Positions 33,912-41,685 of a stretch of DNA of 64,000 bases are shown piece after piece. The translations under genes were made by a program, and so were the position numbers. Below the pieces are notes generated by a model. That model did no database searches and had not been told where the DNA came from. It worked only from the letters and a program-made list of their open reading frames with translations. Position 1 is the first letter of the stretch, and the number at the start of each line of letters is the position of its first letter. This DNA is from Clostridia bacterium (GTDB taxonomy: Bacteria > Bacillota > Clostridia > Lachnospirales > Lachnospiraceae), in contig JAQXQS010000194.1 of assembly GCA_029101305.1 (NCBI GenBank), forward strand, positions 16,279 through 80,278. Direction: 5' to 3'.

Positions 33912-34568
33912 TCAATCTTTTGTTTCTTCTGTTGTATCCTCTGCAGCCTTTTCATCTGCTGTATTTGCAGCTTCTTCTTTGGCATCAGAAGCTTCTTCAC
34001 CTTCTTCCTCACCGATCACAACTGCATTTTTCTCTTCCTCAGTCTGCTCTTTTGCATCTGTAACGCTTACCTTATGGTCGTACCATTTGCCCTTTGTACC
34101 AAGGATTGCAAGATCAAACTCCTCATCCAGTTTTTCCACCGGAATATTAAATCCATAAACCTCCTCAGAGATTCCATCACTGTAAGTTACAGTATCTGTA
34201 GTTGGTGCGATCAGCTTAGCGCCGTCTTTCTGGGCATCTTCTGCTGTTCCAAGGAAAAGGTTTACGATGTTCTTGGAAACAAGGCTGATATGAACGGTCA
34301 TTTTGCCATCCTTAACAGTAAGAGTGGCTCTGCCATTGCAGGCCTCATTCACATGGAACATACCGCTGTCTGTATCAAACTCTACACCATATACACCGTC
34401 TTCCAGCTCACTGTCTGTGCTGTCTGCATCCTTGGAGTCTTCTGCTGCCTCTGTTGTCTCGGTATTCTCTTCTGTGACTTCTGTCTCTGCCCATACTGGA
34501 GCAACTGTCCCTACTGTCATGGCAGACATGCTTACTGCAGTTAATAAAACAACTAATGAACGCTTCAT
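33912..34568 (-). CDS. Secreted protein with one NEAT-like beta domain
   Basis: 218 residues: a signal peptide ending near TVAPVWA|E, an acidic linker (26-55), a beta-rich domain (about 55-170) and an acidic, Ala/Glu-rich tail. The domain runs DGVYGVEFDTDSG...ATLTVKDGKMTVHISL...LFLGTAEDA...YGFNIPVEKLDEEF...KWYDHKVSV. This resembles NEAT haem-binding domains in outline, but the family is not certain. The same LFLGT-xxxA and F-x-[IM]P pattern recurs four times in the 1323-residue protein at 36675-40646. It lies downstream of the exported CbiK gene and may share its cobalamin-riboswitch transcript. No LPxTG, lipobox or membrane anchor is visible. Confidence 0.7.
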   Translation of the reverse strand: MKRSLVVLLTAVSMSAMTVGTVAPVWAETEVTEENTETTEAAEDSKDADSTDSELEDGVYGVEFDTDSGMFHVNEACNGRATLTVKDGKMTVHISLVSKNIVNLFLGTAEDAQKDGAKLIAPTTDTVTYSDGISEEVYGFNIPVEKLDEEFDLAILGTKGKWYDHKVSVTDAKEQTEEEKNAVVIGEEEGEEASDAKEEAANTADEKAAEDTTEETKD

Positions 34569-34663
34569 AATAATTCTCCTTTTTATTTTTCATTTTGAAA
34601 CTCTTTAGAACCAACCGAAAAATTTCGATTCCATCAGTGACATATACCCGTCCCATATATTTC

Positions 34664-34683
34664 TGGCTCTGAACAGTTACAAA
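34664..34683. repeat. Dispersed repeat family B, right-end copy
   Basis: TGGCTCTGAACAGTTAC matches the right end of the 32173-32317 element. The preceding 60 bases (from about 34607, GAACCAACC...) look like a diverged left half. It separates cbiK from the 218-residue protein gene. Confidence 0.7.
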
Positions 34684-34785
34684 TGATATTGCTCAAACAG
34701 CTGCTTCGGAAACACGCTTCACAATTCACATGCTCCAACAGCAGCTGTCCAAGTTCTTATTTTTCTAAAGCATCAATTATCCTGA

Positions 34786-36054
34786 TTATTTCGCAATTGA
34801 ATCAATAGCAGCCTGTGTATGTGCTACATACAGATCCTCAACTGCAGCGATTCTTCCAAGACCTGCGATCTGGCAGTCAATGCTGTCAAATTCTCCGGAA
34901 GCCTCGAACATGCTCTTCCAGGAATCGTCATCATCACCAGCCATATCGTTGTTTGCATGGTCACCAGCAACAACCATCAACGGACGAAGAACAACTTTCT
35001 TGAATCCGGCATCTTTTACTTTATTGATAACTTCCTCACAAGCAGTATCCTCTGGCTCACCTTCTACAGTACCGATAAATGCGTTTGTGAAACCAAGCTC
35101 ATTCATCTGTGTCTGCATCTGGTCATAAGTAACATTTGCTCCATGAGAAGTTCCATGTCCCATGAATACAAATGCTGTTCCATCTTCTGCAGCTGCTTCC
35201 ATGCTGTCATATCCAGCTTCTTTTACAGCTTCATCTGTGATTGCCTGTGCAACAGCAGCCTTGTCATCGTTGATAACAGTAGCGTCATCTCCAACCTCAC
35301 CAAGCATTGGCTCAGCGATTGCTACAGACTCAAATTTATCTTTATACTCATCAATAGCTTCTACCATCTCATCGTACTCAGCGCCATGCATAAGGTGTGT
35401 AGGCTGAACAACCAGATTCTTAACACCGTTTGCTACTGCACGGTCAAGTGCCTGCTGCATGTTATCAATTGCCTCATCATCTCTTGCCTGTACATGGTTG
35501 ATGATGATCTGAGCGGTAAATGCTCTTCTTACAGACCAATCCGGGAATGCATCTGCAAGTTTATCCTCGATTCCTTTGATGTCCTCTGCACGGCTGTCAT
35601 TGAAGGAAGTACCAAAGCTTACTACAAGAAGCTCATTCTCACCGATCTCATCCTGGTTACGAGGATCATCTTTGGAAGCATCACCTGTGTCACGTCCGAA
35701 ATACTCTGGGCTTGCTTCTTCGCCTTCTACCAGCTCTTTCTGTGCATCTGTAAGAGCATCCCATGCTTCTTTTGCTTCTTTGCACTGTGCATCTGTGTCG
35801 TCATTTCTTTCCTGAACATAGATGGCATCAATAAGAGCTGCAACTTTATCTGCTGCTTCCTTGTCTGCATCAGCAGTATCATCTGTTGCTTCTGCATCAT
35901 CTGCTGCCTCAGCATCGTCAGTAGCCTCAGCGTCATCTGCTGTCTCCTCAGTTGCTTCTTCTGTCTCTGCAAATGCAACAGATCCTGTTGCTACAGTCAT
36001 GCTTGCAGCCATGGAAGTTGCAAGAAGCAGTGCTAATAAAGTTTTTCTTTTCAT
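34786..36054 (-). CDS. cbiK: Exported anaerobic cobalt chelatase CbiK-type protein
   Basis: 422 residues: a Sec signal peptide (MKRKTLLALLLATSMAASM, cleavage near AFA|ETEE), an acidic linker (30-66), a helical segment (67-112, AWDALTDAQKELVEG), then the chelatase domain (about 140-422). The chelatase motifs are LLVVSFGTSFNDSRAEDI, VVQPTHLMHGAEYDEM (His220), FMGHGTSHGANVTY (His300/His304) and LRPLMVVAGDHANNDMAGDD, the CbiK signature. CbiK inserts Co2+ into sirohydrochlorin, normally in the cytoplasm; exported forms are known in Desulfovibrio. The frame opens at 36099, but the ATG at 36054, after AGAGGAAAAAG, starts the signal peptide. The gene lies behind a cobalamin riboswitch. Confidence 0.9.
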   Translation of the reverse strand: MKRKTLLALLLATSMAASMTVATGSVAFAETEEATEETADDAEATDDAEAADDAEATDDTADADKEAADKVAALIDAIYVQERNDDTDAQCKEAKEAWDALTDAQKELVEGEEASPEYFGRDTGDASKDDPRNQDEIGENELLVVSFGTSFNDSRAEDIKGIEDKLADAFPDWSVRRAFTAQIIINHVQARDDEAIDNMQQALDRAVANGVKNLVVQPTHLMHGAEYDEMVEAIDEYKDKFESVAIAEPMLGEVGDDATVINDDKAAVAQAITDEAVKEAGYDSMEAAAEDGTAFVFMGHGTSHGANVTYDQMQTQMNELGFTNAFIGTVEGEPEDTACEEVINKVKDAGFKKVVLRPLMVVAGDHANNDMAGDDDDSWKSMFEASGEFDSIDCQIAGLGRIAAVEDLYVAHTQAAIDSIAK

Positions 36055-36136
36055 TTCTTTTTCCTCTTTTTTCCTGTATTTCCGGATTGAATCATGCATA
36101 AGGATCCCGCCCTACAGGGCCTTTTATGTATAAACA

Positions 36137-36165
36137 TAAAAAGCAGCCACATTTCTGCAGCTGCA
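36137..36165 (-). terminator. Possible riboswitch-linked terminator upstream of cbiK
   Basis: On the minus strand GCAGC and GCTGC pair around a 12-base loop, followed by TTTTTATG. It lies between the cobalamin aptamer and the cbiK start, so it may be the expression platform. A small GCCCTGTAGGGC hairpin follows nearer the ribosome site. Confidence 0.6.
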
Positions 36166-36224
36166 CCTTCCTCATAAACACATCTCCTGAAAACAGGACT
36201 TCTATGTATTGCTATGAGAATACA

Positions 36225-36410
36225 GGTTCTGTGTACCGCAGACCTAAGATTCCACGCCAAGGCAGTTCTCCTGACTTCGATCAACACTGCTCCCCCTTCC
36301 CTTTTTGGTGGGCTCTGAAGCAGCTCCCTTACACAGTGACGGCATCGTTCCGGATTCACACCAGATTCTCTTTTGCGCATCATGTCCATGATGCAACCTT
36401 CGCGCTATAA
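36225..36410 (-). ncRNA. Cobalamin riboswitch upstream of cbiK
   Basis: Minus-strand signatures are AAAAGAGAATCTGGTGTGAA followed by TCCGG (about 36350-36375), CCGTCACTGTGTAAGGGAG in the core, and the B12 box AAGTCAGGAGAACTGCC (36261-36277). Order and spacing match the cobalamin riboswitch class. By class, binding of adenosyl- or aquo-cobalamin should switch off expression of the exported CbiK. Confidence 0.92.
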
Positions 36411-36412
36411 CG

Positions 36413-36435
36413 ATTATACATATTCGACTCGGATA
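36413..36435 (-). promoter_or_regulatory. Predicted promoter of the cobalamin riboswitch
   Basis: TATAAT at 36413-36418 (minus) with a weak TTAACT-like -35 sixteen bases upstream. The adjacent 150 bases (36440-36590) are very AT-rich, with no other signal seen. Confidence 0.5.
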
Positions 36436-36593
36436 GTTAATAGATACCATATTTTTATGTATTTTTTTTGAATAAATTATGTATTTTTTATGAATTAGGG
36501 TCAAATTTCTACATTTTATCTTTTAAATAAGTAACTGGCAAATATACAACTTTTATACGCCAAAATGTGGCACTTTTTTCATCTAACATAGTC

Positions 36594-36639
36594 TAAAAAA
36601 ATGATCTGCAACCCATCAACAGGTTACAGACCATTTTTC
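36594..36639. terminator. Terminator of the 1323-residue surface protein gene
   Basis: On the minus strand AAATGGTCTGTAACC pairs with GGGTTGCAGATCATTT around a short loop, followed by seven T. It lies about 40 bases after the stop codon. Confidence 0.85.
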
Positions 36640-36674
36640 TCACTCAGGACTTCTTAATCATCCATCGTCCCTTA

Positions 36675-39600
36675 TTATTTTTTAATTTTAATTGTGATTG
36701 TTGCTTTCTTGTTTGTTCCGTCAAGAGATCTGACAGTAATCTTCACTGTACCTTTCTTTCCTTTGAATGTTTTTACAACACCATTGGAAGATACCGTTGC
36801 AAGCTTGGTATTGCTGGAGCTCCATGCAACCTTTTTATTTGCATTCTTGGTTGCAGTCACCTTTGCTTTCAGTTTCAGGCTCTTACCAGCTTTTACGGTC
36901 TTATTTCCGGAAATCGCAAGCTTCTTAACATAACCTTTGGTGCAGGTCAGCTTAATGGATCCATATACCTTGCTGCCGTCTTTTGCGGTTGCTGTGATAA
37001 CAACGCTCTTTCCGCCAGCTTTCTTCTTCATGGTTACAACACCATTTGCATTTACAGTTGCAACCTTGGTATTGCTGGATTTCCAGGTAACTGCCTTGTT
37101 TGCTGCATTAGCAGGAGCTGTTTTTACCTGAAGCTGTACTTTCTTGCCTGCTGCTATCTTCGTGGAAGTCTTAGCACTTAAGGTTACCTTGGTAACCAGA
37201 ATCGGAAGTGCCGGAATTGTCTTCTGGGCTACCAGGATTTCTCCGCATACGGAGCATTTCTTTCCCTCTGTCAGACCGGTATGTCCCTGGGTAGCCGGAA
37301 CTGCCGGAATCACAACCTCTTTGTGGCCAGTTGCTTTCACTAATTTACGTGCTTTCAGAATTGTACCGCATACAGAGCACTTCTTGCCTTCACTCCAGCC
37401 ATCCTTGGTACAGGTTGCTGCGATTGCCGGAAGAATTTCTTCCTTATGACCAAGTGCCGGAATCACTTCCTGGGCTTTTATGATTTCTCCGCAAACGGAG
37501 CACTTGATACCTTCGGTAAGTCCGGTTCTGGTGCAGGTTGCTGCTTTTGCTGGAAGTGTTTCATAGGTGTGGACTGCGATCTGGCACTCTGCCTTAAATT
37601 CACCAGTTACAGCTGTGATCGTTGCCTTTCCTTCTGCTACAGCTGTTACGGTACCATCTTCTGCTACTGTCAGCACCTTTTCATCGCTGCTTGTCCAGGT
37701 AACATCCCGATAAGTTGCATTTGCAGGCTCTACGCTGGCAACAAGGACTACTTTGCTACCTGCATCCAGAGTCGTCTCTGTCTGATCCAGTTTGATACCT
37801 GTGGTCTTAATGTATTTCTGTAATTTTCCAGAACTGAATGTGATTGTCTGCTGTGTCCATTTCTTTCTTGCTGTTGCATAAGAGCTGAATGTAATCTCAT
37901 TTGCAAAACCACTGATCGGCATAGTGAACTGGTATGCCTCAGTTTTTCCATCACTGCTAGTAACTAATTCCCCGTTATTATCTGGAAGAATCATGTTTGG
38001 ATCATCATCTGCTGCTTTCTTTGCTGCACTGGATGTTCCAAGGAAAAGTTTTCCATATGCCTTACTGCTTCCAATGAAACGGGCTTTTGCTACACCATTT
38101 TCTACAATGATCTTAAGGTCCAGAACATCCATACCTTTGTTTGTAACCGTTGCCTCTGATAAATATTCTCCATCTTCAACAAGCTTCAGCTCATTCAGAG
38201 CAGCTTTGATAGCAGCAGCCTGCTCATCTCTTTTTGCAAAATCTTTTCCATCTGGATCTGCTGCTGAAACAGCTGCTTTTACTTTTTCGGCAGACTCTGC
38301 AGTATATAATGATAAATCAGAAGGAACTTCTTTTAAAGCAGCCTTCAAATCATCCTTTTTGAAAACAACATTTACAGTGTTTCCGTCTTCTTTACGGTCA
38401 ATTTTGCCAGTATATTCCCATTCTCCAGTTGGAGTAAATGTGTACTGATTTCCATTTCTTACACCAGTCACTGTATAGTAACCATCACGTACAACCTTAA
38501 TCGTATAAGTCTTGGTCGCATCGAGTTCTTCGAACTCAAGCATAGTCTTGGAATCTGCAACTGCCTGAACTACATTTCCCTCTTCATCTGTAGCGGTTGC
38601 AACTACGTCTGTGATATTCTTGGTCTGTGCAGTACCATTTGCAAGCAGTGCCTGAATGGTGTATGTGAAAGTCTTTTTCACAACTGTAACCGTACAGTTA
38701 GCACTTACATTACCAGCTGTTACTGTGATCACAGCAGTTCCTGCTCCCACAGCCGTCACCTTACCATCTGTTACAGTGGCAACCTTTTCGTCACTGCTGC
38801 TCCATACAATAGCATCACTTGTGTCTGCCGGTGTTACGGTAGCTGTCAGATCAAAGCTCTCGCCTTCAATCAGTTCTTTTGCATCTACATCCAGCTTCAC
38901 CTCTGTTGCAGGTTTATGAGCTACCACTTTTACAGTTCCGTTTTTCTTGCTGACTGTAAATACGCGCTCATACCATGCCTTATTCTTTACAGAATAGAAG
39001 GATAAAACAACCGGTTTTTCTAAATAATTCAGAATAGTAGCACCACCAGTTGCATTCTCTTTCATCAGTACAGAAGCCTTTTTATCGGTAATCGGAATTG
39101 TACTCTCTGCCTTAGCTGCTTCTTCTGCACTTCCTACATAAATTGCACTAAAACTGGTGCTTCCCATTGTAAGTTCCAGTGTTTCTTTATAACCATTGGA
39201 GTTCGGACCACCAACTGTATGTAAAGATGCATTGGAAATAGTGAACATTTTCACCTTATTATCCACACTTAAAGATACTGTATGATCAAAGTCACCAGCA
39301 GTCAGCGTCTTTGCACTATAATCAATCACTACCTGGCGTGGATAAAATACCTTATCTATCGTAGCAGTTCCATCATCATAATTTTTCAGCTTGTTTTTGG
39401 AAATAGAAACCAGGCTAAGCTTGGTCTCGCCATCAGAAACCGGAATTTCAAACTGATAACCAGCTTCTGTCTTCTCAAACTTTATCCAGTTATCTCTGTT
39501 ATTTCCGTTAGCAACAGCATCTTCATAAGTGCCTTTAAACAGATATTCATATCCTGTGCTGCTAAGTGTAAGAAGAAGCTTCTGTCCACTTTCGGATTTC

Positions 39601-40646
39601 TGAAGGACAGCTTTAGTCACTTTGAACATTCCAGTTGTATTGGTAACTGCGAGTTCAGTAGTTTCTACTGGAACTACTTTCAGTACCAGCGCTTTCACTG
39701 CTGCATTCAGATTCTCTGCCATTTTATCTACTTCAGCCTGTTTATCCTTGGCCAAATCTCGTACAATGGCATCCTTCGCTGCTGTTACAGCTGCTACGGA
39801 TTCGTCTGTATAAACAGACAGGTCAGCTGGAATTGCTGCAATGGCTGCATCTACTGCAGTATAGTCTGCTTTTTCTGTAACCGTAGCCGGTAAAATATTA
39901 ATGTCGGAAGATACCGCCGGACTTTCAGTTGATTCCTTTAATGAGGAGATATCAAATGTCAAAGTCTGAATTTTGCTAAATGTCTTACCTGAAATAACAT
40001 TCCCATCCTGTACATAATCTCCTTTAATCATGCAAAAATGTAATGTATCATTCAATGACGTCAACGGAATTGTAAACCAATGATCATCTTCTCCATTTCC
40101 TTTATACCATGGCACAGCATGCGAATTTGCAACATTTGGATCATCTGTAAGTGCAAGAATCTCTCTATTATGACTTGTCTGATGCATTCTTACAAGATAA
40201 GTTCCATCACTTTGCAACGTAACAATCACACTGTCCATTGCATACATTCCACCTACATTGCCATCTGAATTAAGGACTTGTACTGTAGCCGAATAAGCTT
40301 TTCCTACTATAGTATCCTCTGCATTCTTAAGTTCATCTGTTGCACTTTCCTCCAGACCAGATAAAAAACCAGCTTCTTCTCCGTCAGAAAAACCAGCAAT
40401 CTCATCCATTCCGGTCTCTTCATTGTCCACAGTGCCTTCTACTTCACCTGTGTACACGTCACCAATCTCTGCTGGTGTTTCATCTGTAATAAACTGCTCG
40501 CCCTCCTGCGAATCTGCAGTTTCCCAAACATCTGAGAATCCATTTTCTTCTGCTTCTGCGCTAACCGTAAGTGCAGCAGCCGGGGAACCTACTGTCATGG
40601 TAGCAGCAAGAAGCAGTGCTAAAATCTTTGTTCTTCTTTGCTTCAT
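36675..40646 (-). CDS. Giant secreted surface protein with four NEAT-like domains and Big_2 repeats
   Basis: 1323 residues: a signal peptide (MKQRRTKILALLLAATMTV...), an acidic stretch to about 100, then four related beta domains (about 115-245, 330-455, 460-575 and 855-975). Each carries variants of [LFY]-x-G-[ST]-xxxA and F-x-[IM]P. Helical FIVAR-like segments lie between them (DAAIAAIPADLSVYTDESV; ALKEVPSDLSLYTAESAEK). Big_2 Ig-like domains (VTWTSSDEKVLTV; TWKSSNTKVATVNANG; AWSSSNTKLATVSSNG) and three Cys-x2-Cys KCSVCG repeats with GHKE spacers follow. It ends in Big_2 with no sortase motif. It is probably a cell-wall associated ligand-binding or adhesive protein. The four-domain kinship with the 218-residue protein next to cbiK suggests a shared ligand, possibly a tetrapyrrole; that is inference. 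Confidence 0.8.
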   Translation of the reverse strand: MKQRRTKILALLLAATMTVGSPAAALTVSAEAEENGFSDVWETADSQEGEQFITDETPAEIGDVYTGEVEGTVDNEETGMDEIAGFSDGEEAGFLSGLEESATDELKNAEDTIVGKAYSATVQVLNSDGNVGGMYAMDSVIVTLQSDGTYLVRMHQTSHNREILALTDDPNVANSHAVPWYKGNGEDDHWFTIPLTSLNDTLHFCMIKGDYVQDGNVISGKTFSKIQTLTFDISSLKESTESPAVSSDINILPATVTEKADYTAVDAAIAAIPADLSVYTDESVAAVTAAKDAIVRDLAKDKQAEVDKMAENLNAAVKALVLKVVPVETTELAVTNTTGMFKVTKAVLQKSESGQKLLLTLSSTGYEYLFKGTYEDAVANGNNRDNWIKFEKTEAGYQFEIPVSDGETKLSLVSISKNKLKNYDDGTATIDKVFYPRQVVIDYSAKTLTAGDFDHTVSLSVDNKVKMFTISNASLHTVGGPNSNGYKETLELTMGSTSFSAIYVGSAEEAAKAESTIPITDKKASVLMKENATGGATILNYLEKPVVLSFYSVKNKAWYERVFTVSKKNGTVKVVAHKPATEVKLDVDAKELIEGESFDLTATVTPADTSDAIVWSSSDEKVATVTDGKVTAVGAGTAVITVTAGNVSANCTVTVVKKTFTYTIQALLANGTAQTKNITDVVATATDEEGNVVQAVADSKTMLEFEELDATKTYTIKVVRDGYYTVTGVRNGNQYTFTPTGEWEYTGKIDRKEDGNTVNVVFKKDDLKAALKEVPSDLSLYTAESAEKVKAAVSAADPDGKDFAKRDEQAAAIKAALNELKLVEDGEYLSEATVTNKGMDVLDLKIIVENGVAKARFIGSSKAYGKLFLGTSSAAKKAADDDPNMILPDNNGELVTSSDGKTEAYQFTMPISGFANEITFSSYATARKKWTQQTITFSSGKLQKYIKTTGIKLDQTETTLDAGSKVVLVASVEPANATYRDVTWTSSDEKVLTVAEDGTVTAVAEGKATITAVTGEFKAECQIAVHTYETLPAKAATCTRTGLTEGIKCSVCGEIIKAQEVIPALGHKEEILPAIAATCTKDGWSEGKKCSVCGTILKARKLVKATGHKEVVIPAVPATQGHTGLTEGKKCSVCGEILVAQKTIPALPILVTKVTLSAKTSTKIAAGKKVQLQVKTAPANAANKAVTWKSSNTKVATVNANGVVTMKKKAGGKSVVITATAKDGSKVYGSIKLTCTKGYVKKLAISGNKTVKAGKSLKLKAKVTATKNANKKVAWSSSNTKLATVSSNGVVKTFKGKKGTVKITVRSLDGTNKKATITIKIKK

Positions 40647-40661
40647 TTTTCTCCTCCTTCA

Positions 40662-40689
40662 TAAAAAAAGCCCTCTTATTATAAGAGGG
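40662..40689 (-). terminator. Terminator hairpin in the leader of the giant surface protein gene
   Basis: On the minus strand CCCTCTTAT and ATAAGAGGG form a hairpin followed by seven T, ending just before the AAGGAGGAG ribosome site. Such placement implies attenuation controlled by the 200-nt leader. Confidence 0.8.
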
Positions 40690-40890
40690 TACGTTAAAAG
40701 ATAATGCATTCCATAAAGTCTTTCAAACAAACTTATGATTCGTGCATTAACAATTTAATGTAAGCCATAACGCCCCTGAGATACCGCCTACATTATAAGA
40801 CACCTTTAAAAAGACCCGACTTTACGGTGGCAAGGACGCCGCTGCGGAAATAAACCGCATTCCATTTAAACGCGCTTTTTTTGTCTTTAT
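40690..40890 (-). promoter_or_regulatory. Structured 5' leader of unknown class upstream of the giant surface protein
   Basis: The leader can form GCGG-TTTATTT-CCGC, GGC-GTCCTT-GCC, ACC...GGT and AATGTAGGC...GGCTTACATT stems before the terminator at 40662-40689. No B12 box, GEMM or other riboswitch core could be recognised. It could be an unassigned riboswitch or a protein-binding leader. Confidence 0.45.
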
Positions 40891-40891
40891 T

Positions 40892-40920
40892 ATCATACTA
40901 TAAATTTCCAGAAGAATCAA
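40892..40920 (-). promoter_or_regulatory. Predicted promoter of the giant surface protein leader
   Basis: TTGATT (40915-40920), a 17-base spacer and TATGAT (40892-40897) on the minus strand. Confidence 0.6.
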
Positions 40921-40949
40921 TTCTTTTCAAAGAATCTCCTAAATCACTA

Positions 40950-40978
40950 TTGACAAATACCCCTTAGGGGTATATATT
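40950..40978 (+). promoter_or_regulatory. Predicted csoR-copA promoter
   Basis: TTGACA (40950-40955), 17 bases and TATATT (40973-40978). The first CsoR-type operator fills the spacer exactly. Confidence 0.75.
40957..40973. promoter_or_regulatory. CsoR-type copper operator 1
   Basis: ATACCCC-TTA-GGGGTAT, a perfect inverted repeat lying between -35 and -10. Confidence 0.8.
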
Positions 40979-40993
40979 ATTCTTGTATTTCAG

Positions 40994-41010
40994 ATACCCC
41001 ACAGGGGTAT
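40994..41010. promoter_or_regulatory. CsoR-type copper operator 2
   Basis: ATACCCC-ACA-GGGGTAT, the same inverted repeat as operator 1, 37 bp downstream (centre to centre) and past the transcription start. Confidence 0.8.
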
Positions 41011-41124
41011 TTAATACTTTTACCTACTAACAACCGCCGAGAAATGTATCTCTCATATATGTCAGACTACGCTTCCCGTCAGGTTCATTTACTATAATAT
41101 CTACCATTAGAAAGGAGTCTGCCT

Positions 41125-41490
41125 ATGCCAGCCAATCATACAGTTTCCTCCCAAGTCGAGGAAGCCAACCCCTCCCAAGCTTCCTCCCAGCAGGTCTGTT
41201 CCTGCTGCTGCACCAAGCACACCGACCGCACCGAAGCCGAACGCAAGAAGCTTGTCAACCGCCTGAAGCGTATTGAAGGCCAGATAAGGGGCATTATAGG
41301 AATGCTGGAGAATGATGCTTACTGTAACGACATCCTGATCCAGTCTGCCGCAGTCAATGCTGCTGTGAATGCCTTTAATAAAGAACTTCTTGCCAACCAT
41401 ATCCGCACCTGCGTTGCCAGGGACATCCGGGAGGGAAAGGACGAGACCATCGATGAGCTGGTTGCAACATTGCAGAAATTAATGAAATGA
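41125..41490 (+). CDS. csoR: CsoR family copper-sensing repressor
   Basis: A 121-residue all-helical regulator of the CsoR/RcnR family (RLKRIEGQIRGIIGMLENDAYCNDIL). The copper ligand pattern Cys-x(n)-His-x3-Cys is present: Cys in AYCND, His and Cys in LLANHIRTC. An N-terminal extension with CSCCCTKH may add metal sites. Copper binding should release it from the twin operators upstream and derepress copA. GGAG precedes the ATG by seven bases. It is the first gene of the csoR-copA operon. Confidence 0.92.
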   Translation: MPANHTVSSQVEEANPSQASSQQVCSCCCTKHTDRTEAERKKLVNRLKRIEGQIRGIIGMLENDAYCNDILIQSAAVNAAVNAFNKELLANHIRTCVARDIREGKDETIDELVATLQKLMK

Positions 41491-41497
41491 GATACCA

Positions 41498-41556
41498 GGA
41501 TGGCAAAGGGAAATGTTATTCGTGCTTGCACGAAAAGACATTTCACCTTGCCATCC
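41498..41556 (+). other. Intercistronic hairpin 1
   Basis: GGATGGCAA (41498-41506) pairs with TTGCCATCC (41548-41556), with inner AAATGT/ACATTT and apical CGTGC-TT-GCACG stems. There is no T-run, so it is not a plain terminator. Confidence 0.75.
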
Positions 41557-41558
41557 GC

Positions 41559-41612
41559 CACACATGAGGAAGTAGCGATTTACGAAGTAAATCAGCGGAT
41601 TCCTCATGTGTG
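41559..41612 (+). other. Intercistronic hairpin 2
   Basis: CACACATGAGGAA (41559-41571) pairs perfectly with TTCCTCATGTGTG (41600-41612); apical GATTTAC-GAA-GTAAATC. Confidence 0.8.
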
Positions 41613-41614
41613 CA

Positions 41615-41647
41615 GGACTGCGGGAACACGTATGTGCGAAGCAGTCC
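41615..41647 (+). other. Intercistronic hairpin 3
   Basis: GGACTGC (41615-41621) pairs with GCAGTCC (41641-41647), with an inner ACA-CGTA-TGT. It ends 20 bases before the copA ribosome site. Confidence 0.7.
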
Positions 41648-41685
41648 GTAGGTATCGGAGTAGCTTATAGAAGGAGGAATTTATT

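Noticed and set aside
34819-36036. A 405-codon plus-strand frame opposite cbiK, rich in Cys, Ile and Phe
   Set aside because: It is a translation artefact of the acidic, Ala/Asp-rich minus-strand gene; the minus frame has a signal peptide, chelatase motifs and a riboswitch.
40690-40890. Leader of the giant protein considered as a second cobalamin riboswitch
   Set aside because: It lacks the B12 box and the GGTG...TCC core that are clear in the cbiK leader.
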